A DNA stretch of 64,000 nucleotides from Cyanobacteria bacterium REEB67 (GTDB taxonomy: Bacteria; Cyanobacteriota; Vampirovibrionia; Obscuribacterales; Obscuribacteraceae), in NCBI GenBank assembly GCA_018971775.1, contig JAGXAB010000005.1:1-64000 (forward strand), in the 5' to 3' direction. The position numbers were made by a program, and so were the translations under genes. This document shows positions 27,012 to 35,732 of this stretch, piece after piece (the first letter of the stretch is position 1; each line of letters begins with the position of its first letter). The notes beneath the pieces were generated by a model that was not told the origin of the DNA, did not search any database, and saw nothing but the letters and a program-made list of their open reading frames with translations.

Positions 27012-29630
27012 TTATTCGGACAAGATTACGCTTTTGCTTTCCGCTTCAAACAAGGATAACTGCATCACTTCTTCGATCGGAATATTGCGTAAACGGGGAC
27101 CGTCTAAGATTTTACCGGCTACGCCCCTTTTTTCCATCTGGTTGATCAGATTCTGAGCTCGCTCGATGATCTGCATAGGCAGACCGGCCATGCGCGCCAC
27201 TTGCACGCCAAAGCTACGGCTGGCGCCACCGGGCACGACGGTGCGAATAAATTCGACCCGACCGTCCAATTCTTTGACTAAAACCTGATAATTGACAATT
27301 TGCGGGATGAAAGTGGAAAGGCCGTTGAGCTCATGATAATGAGTAGCGAAAATAGTCCGAGCCCGCACTTCCTTGGCCAGATATTCAGCCACGCCCCAGG
27401 CGATCGAAACGCCATCGTAAGTACTGGTGCCGCGACCGACTTCGTCGAGGAGGATGAGCGAACGATTTGTGGCGGATAGACAGCACTGCGTCGTCTCGGA
27501 CATCTCGACGAGAAATGTCGATTGCCCCTGGGTGAGATCATCGACGGCGCCGATGCGAGTGAAGATACGATCGACCAGTCCGACTGTCGCTTCCCGAGCC
27601 GGTACGAAAGATCCAATCTGAGCGAGGATGACGATCAATGCGACCTGACGCAGATAGCTCGACTTACCGGCCATGTTCGGACCGGTGAGTATGACCAGTT
27701 GATGATCTTCGCTGTCGCCAAGCAACTTGACGTCATTGGCCACGTATTTGCCCATCGGCAAGATCTTTTCCAGGACTGGATGCCGACCTTGCTTGATCGA
27801 CAAAACATTGGAATGATCTACTTTTGGACAGACAAATTTGCGATCGACGGCAACATTGGCCAATGAAATCAAAGCGTCGAGATTGGCCAGATGGTGCGCG
27901 ATTTTGTGCAGATCCGGACCAAGTGCCGCCGCTTGCTTGCGCAATTCGAGGAAGAGTTTGTGCTCGAGCTCCGATTGATTCTTCTCGGCGTTCAAGATTT
28001 TCACTTCGTATTCTTTCAAATCAGGAGTGATGTAACGCTCGGCATTGGTCAGAGTCTGCTTGCGAATGTAATCGGCGGGGACGAGATTTTGATTGGAATT
28101 GGTCACTTCGATGTAATAGCCGAAGGAACGATTGAAATTGACCTTGAGGCTCTTGATGCCAGTGCGCTCCTGCTCCTTGCGCTGCAGTTCTTCGATCCAC
28201 TGCTTGCCGCCACCGAGGAGGGAGCGCACTTCGTCGAGCTCGGCGTCGAAGCCCTCGGCGAAGATGCCGCCATCGGTGAGCTCACGCGGCGGGTCGGGAA
28301 CGAGGGCGCGGCTGACCAGCTCGCCAAATTCGATGAGGCTCGTCGGCACATGCTTGAGAGCGCTCAAATACGGGCTGCGCGTCGACTGGACAAGAGCGGC
28401 GATCTCGGGCAATACCGAAAGGGACGAAGCGATCGAAAGCAGCTCCTTGGGATTGATGTTTTGGGCGCTCAAACGCACCGAAAGACGCTCCAGATCAGAA
28501 AGCTGCGTGATCAGACCACTGAGCACATCGCGCTTGAAAGTCGGCTCGAGCAATTCTTTAATTGCCTCTTGCCTGGCGATGATAGCCTCTGCCGCCAGAA
28601 GCGGCTTGAGCAGCCACTTGCGCAGCATGCGCGAACCCATCGCTGTTTCGGTCTTATCGATAGCCCAGAGCAATGAACCATTGAAGACACGCTCTCTGGA
28701 TGTTTCGGTAAGCTCGAGATTCTTGCGGGTATTGGCGTCGAGCACCATATAACCATCGGTCGTGTAAGTCGAAATACCATCAAGGGCGATCTTCTGACCG
28801 GCCTGGGTGCGCTCGAGATATTCGAGAACGGCACCGGCGGCGCCTATCGCCAGTGGTTTATCCTGACAGCCGAAGCCTTCGAGGGTGGAGACTTCCAGGG
28901 TAGACAGAATGCGCCTTTGGGCCGGCTCTGCCTGGAAAAACATAGCCGGGCGACCTTTGAAGCGATATTCCCCGGCGATAAGCTCCGGCACCTCCAGCAC
29001 TTCCCGCGGTACCACTTCATTTTCACCCGGCTTAATTGTGCGCACCGGACAGAGCACTTCGGCGGGGCGGATGCGACCGAGTTCTAGAATCAAATTTTCT
29101 TCGTTCAATTCGGTGACGAAAAATTCGCCGCAAGAAGCGTCGACAAAAGCCAGTCCCCACATATCGCTTTCAGGGTTCTGAGCGGCGGCGCGACCGGAGT
29201 TTTTGACAATCGCGGCCAGGTAGTTGTTTTCGCGAGCCGGGAGCAGATGCGATTCCAGCACCGTGCCCGGTGTCAGGACCCGGCTGACTCGCCTTTCCAT
29301 TGGACCTTTTTGCTCGCCGGGCACGCCGACCTGTTCACAGATGGCGACGGAATAGCCTTTGCTGAGCAGGCGAGCGGCATAAGCTTCATAAGAACGATAG
29401 GGCACGCCGGCCATCGGCATGCGGCCATTTGGATGGGAGGATTCAGGCCGACCAGTGAGAACGATGTCAAGCTCGCGCGCCGCTACCTGCGCGTCGTCGC
29501 CGAAAACTTCATAAAAGTCTCCAACCCGAAAAAACAGAAGGGCGTCCGGGAATTGGGATTTGACATCCCAGTATTGCCTCATCATCGGAGACAGATTAGC
29601 CGGTTCCAGTTCCGCTTCCTTACTGACCAC
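27012..29630 (-). CDS. mutS: DNA mismatch repair protein MutS
   Basis: This 872-residue MutS1-type protein recognises mispairs and small loops. The mismatch-probing Phe-x-Glu is in GDFYEVFG near residues 37-44. The connector, lever and clamp regions are followed by the ATPase: Walker A GPNMAGKSSYLRQ near residue 640, Walker B LILLDEVGRGTSTYDG, and FATHYHEL. The length matches the family, and the start GTG gives MVSKEAELEPANLSPMMRQY. The C-terminus (SLFEAES) contains a plausible beta-clamp contact, QLSLF. mutL is not adjacent. The downstream gene follows 19 bases later. Confidence 0.97.
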   Translation of the reverse strand: MVSKEAELEPANLSPMMRQYWDVKSQFPDALLFFRVGDFYEVFGDDAQVAARELDIVLTGRPESSHPNGRMPMAGVPYRSYEAYAARLLSKGYSVAICEQVGVPGEQKGPMERRVSRVLTPGTVLESHLLPARENNYLAAIVKNSGRAAAQNPESDMWGLAFVDASCGEFFVTELNEENLILELGRIRPAEVLCPVRTIKPGENEVVPREVLEVPELIAGEYRFKGRPAMFFQAEPAQRRILSTLEVSTLEGFGCQDKPLAIGAAGAVLEYLERTQAGQKIALDGISTYTTDGYMVLDANTRKNLELTETSRERVFNGSLLWAIDKTETAMGSRMLRKWLLKPLLAAEAIIARQEAIKELLEPTFKRDVLSGLITQLSDLERLSVRLSAQNINPKELLSIASSLSVLPEIAALVQSTRSPYLSALKHVPTSLIEFGELVSRALVPDPPRELTDGGIFAEGFDAELDEVRSLLGGGKQWIEELQRKEQERTGIKSLKVNFNRSFGYYIEVTNSNQNLVPADYIRKQTLTNAERYITPDLKEYEVKILNAEKNQSELEHKLFLELRKQAAALGPDLHKIAHHLANLDALISLANVAVDRKFVCPKVDHSNVLSIKQGRHPVLEKILPMGKYVANDVKLLGDSEDHQLVILTGPNMAGKSSYLRQVALIVILAQIGSFVPAREATVGLVDRIFTRIGAVDDLTQGQSTFLVEMSETTQCCLSATNRSLILLDEVGRGTSTYDGVSIAWGVAEYLAKEVRARTIFATHYHELNGLSTFIPQIVNYQVLVKELDGRVEFIRTVVPGGASRSFGVQVARMAGLPMQIIERAQNLINQMEKRGVAGKILDGPRLRNIPIEEVMQLSLFEAESKSVILSE

Positions 29631-29773
29631 CCTTTCCAGCCCTCATTTAGATTGTTTGAATTTCTCGTCGAGAACGAGTCCAAGCAAAAGCTCTGCAAGT
29701 CTCAATATTACAGTCTGATCGAAGCTAAGTTATTAAGCTTCTGGTAATATGACTATCCAGATATCGTCCGCAA

Positions 29774-30463
29774 ATGGTTCCCAATATGCGAGTCAACATG
29801 CAAGTCACTATGCAGTCCAAGTTCCCGTTCAAAACTCTCGCCCTGAGCCTGTCCTTCGCTTTAAGCACGGCTTCCTTCGCGCTGGCGCCCCTGAGCGGCG
29901 CCAGCGCTGCACCGGCTGCCAAAACCGCCAAAACCGCCGAAAAAGCCGAAAAAGCCGAAAAGGGCGCTGACACCGCCAAAGCCACGGACAAGGCCGCCGA
30001 CAAGACGGCTGAGAAACCGGACGCCAAGAAAGAGCCGACCAGGCCTGAACCGGTCATCGAAAATATCGTCAATGTCCAGGCCGAAACCTTAGTCGACCAC
30101 CCGAACGAATATCTCAATAAGAATGTGCGCTTCACCGGCATGTTCTCCGGCTACAACAGTCTCGCCCTCGATTACAAACCGGCTCTGCGCTCGGCCAAAG
30201 ACTATCTTTCCTTTTCTATCCTGCGCGATCATTCAAAGGTGCCGCTTTCCGAATTGAAAATGGCCATGAAAAATCCCAAGGATGAAAAAGACCCTTCCAC
30301 TAAGCTTCTTCTCAAACTGAAAGAGAAAGATGAGATTGAAGTAATCGGCAAAGTATTTGCCACCCCCCTCGATGAACCGTGGGTGGACGTACTCAAACTC
30401 AAATTGATCAAAGAAGCACCGGACGACAAAAAAGCCGATGCCGGCTCGACAACGACAAAATAA
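29774..30463 (+). CDS. Secreted protein with Ala/Lys linker and OB-like domain
   Basis: This 229-residue protein has a signal peptide (KTLALSLSFALSTASFALAPL, ending SGASA-AP). An Ala/Lys/Glu/Asp-rich disordered linker (~residues 50-90, repeated KAEKAEK and ADK units) precedes a C-terminal domain, ~100-215. The motif ETLVDHPNEYLNKNVRFTGMF and the later KDEIEVIGKVFATPLDEPWVDV resemble the strand order of an OB-like, tRNA_anti-type fold; this is a by-eye suggestion. ATGs at 29774 and 29786 are both possible starts. It heads a three-gene operon, with the roadblock gene starting 18 bases after its stop. Confidence 0.6.
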   Translation: MVPNMRVNMQVTMQSKFPFKTLALSLSFALSTASFALAPLSGASAAPAAKTAKTAEKAEKAEKGADTAKATDKAADKTAEKPDAKKEPTRPEPVIENIVNVQAETLVDHPNEYLNKNVRFTGMFSGYNSLALDYKPALRSAKDYLSFSILRDHSKVPLSELKMAMKNPKDEKDPSTKLLLKLKEKDEIEVIGKVFATPLDEPWVDVLKLKLIKEAPDDKKADAGSTTTK

Positions 30464-30481
30464 GAGGAGAGGAAAAATTAG

Positions 30482-30859
30482 ATGGTCGCCCCAGAATCGG
30501 CAGAACAGGTCAAGACTCTACTTAATTCGCTGAATGGCAAGCACGGCATTCTCGGCTGTTTGCTCGTTGCTCGCGACGGCAGCGTCGTTTCTACTTCCCT
30601 TCCCGCCGAAGTAGACATCGCCACAATCGGAGCGCTCAGCGCCACGCTCTTCTCTAACAATGATGTTTCGATCCAGCGCATGAACCGTGGCAATTTGGTT
30701 CAAATGACGCTGCTAACCGATCAGGGTATTTTGCACTTTTACGAAGCCGCCGGTCACTTTCTCGTAGTCTTGACCGCTAAAGATCAGAGAATCAATCTAG
30801 AAGGTTTGATTCGTTCAGTCGAAGAGCAGGGCAAAACTCTGGAAACGATGATCAACTAG
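30482..30859 (+). CDS. Roadblock/LC7 domain protein
   Basis: This 125-residue single-domain protein has the roadblock/LC7 fold: the helix EQVKTLLNSLNGKHG, the strand GCLLVARDGSVVSTSLP, the helix IATIGALSATLFSNNDVSI and a final three-stranded segment (NLVQMTLLTDQGILHFYEAAGHFLVVLTA) plus a C-terminal helix. In bacteria these proteins (MglB-like) pair with small Ras-like GTPases to control polarity, motility or development. No GTPase gene is in this window, so its partner is unknown. AGGAGAGG lies ~12 bases before the ATG. It sits between two secreted-protein genes in one operon. Confidence 0.85.
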   Translation: MVAPESAEQVKTLLNSLNGKHGILGCLLVARDGSVVSTSLPAEVDIATIGALSATLFSNNDVSIQRMNRGNLVQMTLLTDQGILHFYEAAGHFLVVLTAKDQRINLEGLIRSVEEQGKTLETMIN

Positions 30860-30870
30860 GAGTAGTTGTT

Positions 30871-31992
30871 ATGTCAGGTCCAGTTAGAAGCGAAAAGCAG
30901 GGAACAGGCTCTAAAAAGCTCAGACCAATGGTCATTCTCGCTCTCAGTCTTTTCCTCACCGCGGGCCTGCAGTCCAATTACACCTGCCTGGCCCAAAATG
31001 ACGGCGGACAGCCTTATCAAGGCAATCCCAACGGTCAGTATCAAAATCAAGGCTATCCCCAGGGACAACCGGCCCAGTCCGGCCAAAATGAGACATTCAA
31101 CGCCCAGCAACAGCCGCCCTACCAGCCCCCGTATCAGCAACCTTATCAACAGTCCTATCAGCAGCCGCCCATGCAGTTGCAGGGCCAGGCCGTCATGATT
31201 GGCGCCGGTACCGAATTTCAAGCATCTCTCATCAACACCCTCGACTCTGGCGTCACCCAACCGGGCGAGCAGGTACAGGCCACACTCAGCCAGCCGCTCA
31301 TGGGATCTAATGGTTCAGAAGCGATTCCGGCCGGTTCGACCCTGACCGGCAATATTTCCAATGTCGTCTCCGCCAAACGTTTTCGTTTTGGCGCCAACGG
31401 CAAGATCGACATCAAATTTACTTCAGTACGCACTCCTGATGGGCGCGTTTTCCCGCTGCAGGGTTCGGTAGACGGCAACCAGGTCAAACTAGTAGGTGGC
31501 TCGACGGCCGGAAGGGTAGGCAAAGGGTTGCTTACGACCGGCATCGGTGCCGGCGGAGGAGCGGCTCTTGGCACCGGATTGGGAGCAATTGTCGGGGCCA
31601 CCTCTCACGGACAGGTAGGACGGGCTACCGGCATGGGCGCCGTCTTCGGCACCGCCATTGGTGGCGGCGTCGGTCTGGTCGGAGCGGGCGTGCGCAAAGG
31701 CTCGGAGGTAATCTTCAAAGCCGGCACATCTTTGCCGATCAAGCTCGACCAGTCGATGCAGGTAACGACTCAGGTCGCCGGCCAACCTTATGGCAGCCAG
31801 CCCTACTATCCACCCCAGCAACCGCAGTATCAGCAACCGCCGCAATATCAGCAACAATACCAGCAACAACCGGCACCGCAGTATCAAAAAGCGCCGCCGC
31901 AGTATCAACAACAGCAGCCGCCACAGCAGGCACAGCAACAGCCGCAGCAGGTCTTCCAGCCCCAACCGGTCTGGACGCCCAATCAGCAGTAA
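30871..31992 (+). CDS. Secreted Gln/Pro-rich protein with TrbI/VirB10-like barrel and glycine zipper
   Basis: This 373-residue protein has a signal peptide (MVILALSLFLTAGLQSNYTCLA) and an N-terminal Tyr/Gln/Pro-rich region. A domain at ~105-210 follows (GTEFQASLINTLDSGVTQPG, EAIPAGSTLTGNI) that resembles the barrel in TrbI/VirB10-type proteins. A glycine-zipper stretch at ~210-270 (GKGLLTTGIGAGGGAALGTG, GMGAVFGTAIGGGVGLVGAG) may insert in a membrane. The end is another Gln/Tyr/Pro-rich tail (PQYQQPPQYQQQYQQQPAPQ). It lies 11 bases after the roadblock gene. It is probably an outer-envelope or pore-associated protein. Confidence 0.6.
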   Translation: MSGPVRSEKQGTGSKKLRPMVILALSLFLTAGLQSNYTCLAQNDGGQPYQGNPNGQYQNQGYPQGQPAQSGQNETFNAQQQPPYQPPYQQPYQQSYQQPPMQLQGQAVMIGAGTEFQASLINTLDSGVTQPGEQVQATLSQPLMGSNGSEAIPAGSTLTGNISNVVSAKRFRFGANGKIDIKFTSVRTPDGRVFPLQGSVDGNQVKLVGGSTAGRVGKGLLTTGIGAGGGAALGTGLGAIVGATSHGQVGRATGMGAVFGTAIGGGVGLVGAGVRKGSEVIFKAGTSLPIKLDQSMQVTTQVAGQPYGSQPYYPPQQPQYQQPPQYQQQYQQQPAPQYQKAPPQYQQQQPPQQAQQQPQQVFQPQPVWTPNQQ

Positions 31993-32019
31993 AAAGTCGG
32001 GCTTATATAACAGTCTCTG

Positions 32020-32047
32020 AAAACTGAACCGATATCGGTTCAGTTTT
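32020..32047. terminator. Perfect 28-bp palindrome between convergent genes
   Basis: The 28 bases from 32020 to 32047 are a perfect palindrome: 14 bases per arm, centred on GAT|ATC, core CCGATATCGG, with A-run and T-run at the ends. Placed between the stops of the secreted protein gene and uppS, it can act as a bidirectional terminator. With no loop the RNA hairpin would open a few central bases. Confidence 0.75.
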
Positions 32048-32065
32048 TTGCAATCAGAAACTCTT

Positions 32066-32084
32066 CCGATATCGGTTCAGTTTT
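32066..32084. repeat. Half-copy of the adjacent palindrome
   Basis: Nineteen bases here are identical to 32029-32047, i.e. the right arm of the palindrome plus its centre. It lies 12 bases before the uppS stop codon. The duplication looks like a partial copy event within the intergenic region. Confidence 0.8.
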
Positions 32085-32095
32085 GAAAGCCTTGT

Positions 32096-32884
32096 TTAAT
32101 CTCCGCCCCAGCGGCGATTGCGTTGCACGAAGTCGGCGATAGCCTGCTCGAAGTGCTCGGGGGAAAATTCCGGCCATAATGTCGGCGTGATAAATAGCTC
32201 CGTATAAGCGGATTGCCAGAGCAAATAGTTAGAGAGCCGCATCTCGCCGCCGGTACGGATTAAGAGTTCGGGGTCCGGGATACCGGCGGTGTACAGATGA
32301 TTGTTAATCAGCTCTTCGGTGATCTGCTCGGGCTCGATCTTGCCGGCCTTAACCAGGCTGGCGATTTTCTTGACGGCATCGGTGATCTCCAGCCTGGCAC
32401 CATAATTGATCGCCACCTGGAGGGAAAGACCGGTATTGTTCGCCGTCTTTGCCATAGTGTTTTGCATGGAGCGCTTCAGACGAGTCGGCACCGCCTCGAG
32501 CTGGCCAAGGAAACTGAGCTTGACGCCATTGTCGGCCAGTTCGGCAAACTCATCAGTGAGGACGCGACCAAATAGCTCGAAAAGATAATTGACCTCTTCT
32601 TCCGTCCGCTGCCAGTTTTCGCTGGAAAAAGCGTAAACGGTCAAATATTTAAGACCGCGGGCGCCGACATGACGGACCAGGCGCTTGAGGCTTTTGACGC
32701 CCTCCTGGTGCCCTTTCAGACGAGGGTAGCGACGCGTGTCGGCCCAACGACGATTGCCGTCCATGATAATGGCGACGTGCTCGAGAGGCAGCGCAGCATC
32801 CCCCTTGACAGCGACCACTTCCTGACTTAAGGCCTGCTTAGACTTGTCTGATTTTGATAGTTTGGTGTGCGTCAATGTCTTCAC
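32096..32884 (-). CDS. uppS: Isoprenyl transferase (undecaprenyl diphosphate synthase)
   Basis: This 262-residue cis-prenyltransferase makes the C55 carrier for peptidoglycan and surface glycans. Residues 38-48 hold IIMDGNRRWA with catalytic Asp42. GHQEGVKSL, YAFSSENWQR and the C-terminal DPELLIRTGGEMRLSNYLLWQSAYTEL are family signatures, with the product-end helix. About 30 extra N-terminal residues precede the conserved core. The gene is divergent from the YqeG-like phosphatase gene. It connects functionally with the MBOAT/SGNH/GT39 surface operon, which should use polyprenyl-linked donors. Confidence 0.95.
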   Translation of the reverse strand: MKTLTHTKLSKSDKSKQALSQEVVAVKGDAALPLEHVAIIMDGNRRWADTRRYPRLKGHQEGVKSLKRLVRHVGARGLKYLTVYAFSSENWQRTEEEVNYLFELFGRVLTDEFAELADNGVKLSFLGQLEAVPTRLKRSMQNTMAKTANNTGLSLQVAINYGARLEITDAVKKIASLVKAGKIEPEQITEELINNHLYTAGIPDPELLIRTGGEMRLSNYLLWQSAYTELFITPTLWPEFSPEHFEQAIADFVQRNRRWGGD

Positions 32885-33011
32885 TAGCTGCCGTTCTACC
32901 GTTCAACCGTTCAACCGTTATTTTACCGCGGCCTTGGCGGAGCATTGGTAACAAGTTGAATTTGTATCCGAAGAGGTAAGATTACACGCTGAAAAGCAAC
33001 TGGAGTGCCCT

Positions 33012-33497
33012 GTGTTTCTAAAGCCTGATTATTTAATCGCCGGCGACATCACCGACATCGATCTCGATCTACTCGAACAAGCCGGCATCAAAGGTCTGAT
33101 TCTCGACCTGGATAGCACTTTGATCGCGCCGCATTCGGCCTTTATCTCGAACCAGGCCCTGGCCTGGTTGAATCTAGCACGCAAGAAATTTCATGTAGCC
33201 GTGGCCAGCAATAACAAAAATGAAGTCTATTTAGACAAAGTCCGCGAATTGCTAAATATAAGGATAGTCGGCAAGGCAAAAAAACCGTCGCGCAAAGCCT
33301 TCCACCGGCTTATGGAAGAGTTTGGCCTGAAAGCGGAGCAAATCGCCGTAATCGGAGACAGGCCGCTTACCGACATCTGGGGCGGCAGACGCGCCGGCAT
33401 GAAAACTATTCTGGTCGGCACCTTGCACACCATGAACGAGCCCGCCTGGAAGACAAAAATGAGATTACTAGAGCGCGTCTTCATTCGTCCCAATTAA
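33012..33497 (+). CDS. YqeG-type HAD phosphatase
   Basis: This 161-residue HAD IIIA phosphatase starts at GTG, with TGGAG seven bases upstream. The nucleophile motif LDLDSTL is at residues 31-37 (Asp32, Asp34), AVASNNKNE forms motif II, KKPSRKAF the lysine motif and GDRPLTDIWGGRRAGM motif III/IV. The eukaryotic and organellar relatives are phosphatidylglycerophosphate phosphatases (GEP4), so a role in phosphatidylglycerol synthesis is plausible; this is inference by homology. The neighbouring genes also concern lipids. Confidence 0.85.
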   Translation: MFLKPDYLIAGDITDIDLDLLEQAGIKGLILDLDSTLIAPHSAFISNQALAWLNLARKKFHVAVASNNKNEVYLDKVRELLNIRIVGKAKKPSRKAFHRLMEEFGLKAEQIAVIGDRPLTDIWGGRRAGMKTILVGTLHTMNEPAWKTKMRLLERVFIRPN

Positions 33498-33528
33498 AAA
33501 ACCGTCGAATTTTTCTCTTAAAAATCGC

Positions 33529-34293
33529 TCAAGCGCCCGCTTCGAAGGCGGCGAGTCCATCGATGAGCCACTTGTTGAAAGCCTTGGGATGCGTGTCCAT
33601 GAAATTGTGACCGCCCCACTCGAACATTTTGAAAGTGGCTCTGGGCAATGCTTTGTAAACCTGTTTGGCATAGTAGCTCGGTGCCACCGGATCGAAGCGC
33701 CCGGCGGCCACATGCACCATACATCGCACTTTGGGCGCATTGGTAACGAAGTCGAGATCGCCAAAGTTAGCGGCGATCTGTTCGAGACTGTGCTTATCGG
33801 TCTGGATCAAAGTGCGCGGGCGAAAAGCCCAGTCTCTGTGCATATTGCGATCTTTAATCGCCTGATAGCCGAGCGCGTGTGCCATAAATAACTTGAAAAA
33901 AAGTGTGACCGGTTTGAGCACTCGTCCGGGGAAACCGGCGGCAAAAACGAGGGCCACCATCTCGGGCCTTTGCTCGGCAAGGGTGACCGAGATAATCGCC
34001 CCCAGTGAATGCCCGACAAAAATTGCCGGCAGCTTAATAGGCGAATTTTCAATCGTTTCGACAACATCAGCATTGTGCACGGCGAGATCGGTGTGTTCAC
34101 CAGGCTCGGGCGTCTGGCCATGTCCGCGTAGATCGATAACAAAACAGCGGTAGCCTTGAGCGCTGAGCAAATCGACCTGCGGCTGCCACATCTCAGCGGA
34201 TGAGCCCGTGCCGTGGATAAAGATCACGTCGGAATTCTTCGCCGAAATTTCCGGTCCGACCGCGGCTTCAAACTTGTGCAGAGTAAGTAGCAA
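33529..34293 (-). CDS. Alpha/beta hydrolase
   Basis: This 254-residue hydrolase starts at TTG, with GGAG six bases upstream. The oxyanion HGTG is at 27-30, the nucleophile elbow GHSLG at 93-97 with Ser95, and a late GGHNFMD supplies the histidine; an Asp near residue 205 (GRFDPVAP) completes the triad. The substrate cannot be read from sequence. It overlaps the 3' end of the upstream glycosyltransferase gene by 26 bases, so the two are translationally coupled and probably act in one pathway. Confidence 0.88.
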   Translation of the reverse strand: MLLTLHKFEAAVGPEISAKNSDVIFIHGTGSSAEMWQPQVDLLSAQGYRCFVIDLRGHGQTPEPGEHTDLAVHNADVVETIENSPIKLPAIFVGHSLGAIISVTLAEQRPEMVALVFAAGFPGRVLKPVTLFFKLFMAHALGYQAIKDRNMHRDWAFRPRTLIQTDKHSLEQIAANFGDLDFVTNAPKVRCMVHVAAGRFDPVAPSYYAKQVYKALPRATFKMFEWGGHNFMDTHPKAFNKWLIDGLAAFEAGA

Positions 34294-35602
34294 CTGAGTC
34301 TCCGGAATCTGTAGTGGCGAAATCAGAACTTAAAAATGTGGGCATCTTCTCAGCGAAAACGCCGCTGGCGGCAGTTAATGAAGAGGGGGCGCTGACTGGT
34401 AAAAACTCAACGCCGGCCGTTTTCAAAAGAAGCTCAGCGATTTCAAAAACCGCATCGACACGATCGAGCTGATGATTGGTAGGCAAAGGCAGCTTGGCAT
34501 ATTCTTCGCGACTGAGCATATTATCGACGATGCCGATGATATCATCGGCGTGATTGATTCGCTGGCCGAGCCCTTCTTGCACAAGGATCTCAGCGGTGCC
34601 GAGTTCCTGCGGCATTGGCGCGGTGATTGTATCGATGGCCATCGGCAAACGCCGGGCAATAGCCTCAAATGTCGTCAAGCCACCAGCTTTGGTGACCATC
34701 AAATCGGACGCGGCCATGACGTCCGCCAGTCGATCATGGAAGGGCAATACAGCAGTTGGCACAGGTGATAATCTCGCCTGACGCTTCATCGTCGCATAGA
34801 GCTCCTGATTGTGTCCGCAAAGGAAGATCACCTGAATCGGCTTGCTCACCTTGCGCAAGGCTTTATAAATGTCTATCATATTGCCGCCGCCAGCCCAACC
34901 GGCGTTGATGCATATCGTTTTGAAATCGCGGCGCAAACCAAGATGATGCCTGAATTCTTCAGCGGACATCGTGGGAGGATTTCTAAAATCAGGATGAACA
35001 GGCATACCGATCACGGTAATTTTTGCCTCATCTATACCTAGATGCATGAGTCTCTGTCGGGAGAGATCGTTGGGCGCAATAGTCAAATCGGTGTCGCGGC
35101 AAGCCCAGCCACTCCAGAAATCTCCATTCGGATCGGTGACCACTGTCACCAGCTTGCATTTAGCTGCCTGTCCGGTTTCTTGCAAGGAGCGCGCCAGATA
35201 CTGATTGCACATTGGATGGACCGACACAGTCAAATCCGGATCTACGGCAGCCATCTTCTTAGCCAGATAAGGCCTGCTCAAACGCCAGGCAAGCTCACTG
35301 TCATTCGGTTTGGTAAATTCGATGAAGGCATAGTAGTACTTCATCAGCGCCTGGTTGTGACGCAGCAGGTAATTGTAAAACTGTACGAAACCGCGATTGA
35401 TCGGATGTGTATTTTCGGCCACATTATCGATCACCACACGCACCGGACGCTCCGTGCCACGCTCGGCAACGAGCTGCTCGATTGCTGTTTTAATGGCATC
35501 GACAGCGCTGCGGTGTCCACCGCCGGTATCGGAGAAAAAGAGCGCTATGGTGGTTGGCTTCTGCGAAATTAGAGAGCCACTGGTTTGATTGGGCTGATTC
35601 AA
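34268..35602 (-). CDS. MGDG-synthase-like (processive) diacylglycerol glycosyltransferase
   Basis: This 444-residue GT28-family enzyme transfers a sugar from a UDP donor to diacylglycerol, making glycolipids. The N-terminal FFSDTGGGHRSAVDAI matches the acceptor-site signature of plant MGDG synthases and Bacillus UgtP. The MCNQYLARSL, VTDPNGDFWSGWA and C-terminal MVTKAGGLTTFEAIARRLP segments form the donor half. TTG 35602 is chosen: CGGGA precedes it and the product starts just before the conserved core. A longer frame would run into the divergent lipase gene. The downstream hydrolase gene overlaps it by 26 bases. Sugar identity (Gal or Glc) is unresolved. Confidence 0.85.
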   Translation of the reverse strand: MNQPNQTSGSLISQKPTTIALFFSDTGGGHRSAVDAIKTAIEQLVAERGTERPVRVVIDNVAENTHPINRGFVQFYNYLLRHNQALMKYYYAFIEFTKPNDSELAWRLSRPYLAKKMAAVDPDLTVSVHPMCNQYLARSLQETGQAAKCKLVTVVTDPNGDFWSGWACRDTDLTIAPNDLSRQRLMHLGIDEAKITVIGMPVHPDFRNPPTMSAEEFRHHLGLRRDFKTICINAGWAGGGNMIDIYKALRKVSKPIQVIFLCGHNQELYATMKRQARLSPVPTAVLPFHDRLADVMAASDLMVTKAGGLTTFEAIARRLPMAIDTITAPMPQELGTAEILVQEGLGQRINHADDIIGIVDNMLSREEYAKLPLPTNHQLDRVDAVFEIAELLLKTAGVEFLPVSAPSSLTAASGVFAEKMPTFLSSDFATTDSGDSVATYSAQV

Positions 35603-35732
35603 TTGTAGGTTTCCCGAGAAGGGCGGACGATTTATAGAAATCAGCAAGTCGTCAATTGAGCAAAAAACTCTGCCAAAGAACTCTGTTAAAATGGGCCTGT
35701 CTTCAACTCTTCCATAATGTATCCAGAGCATA

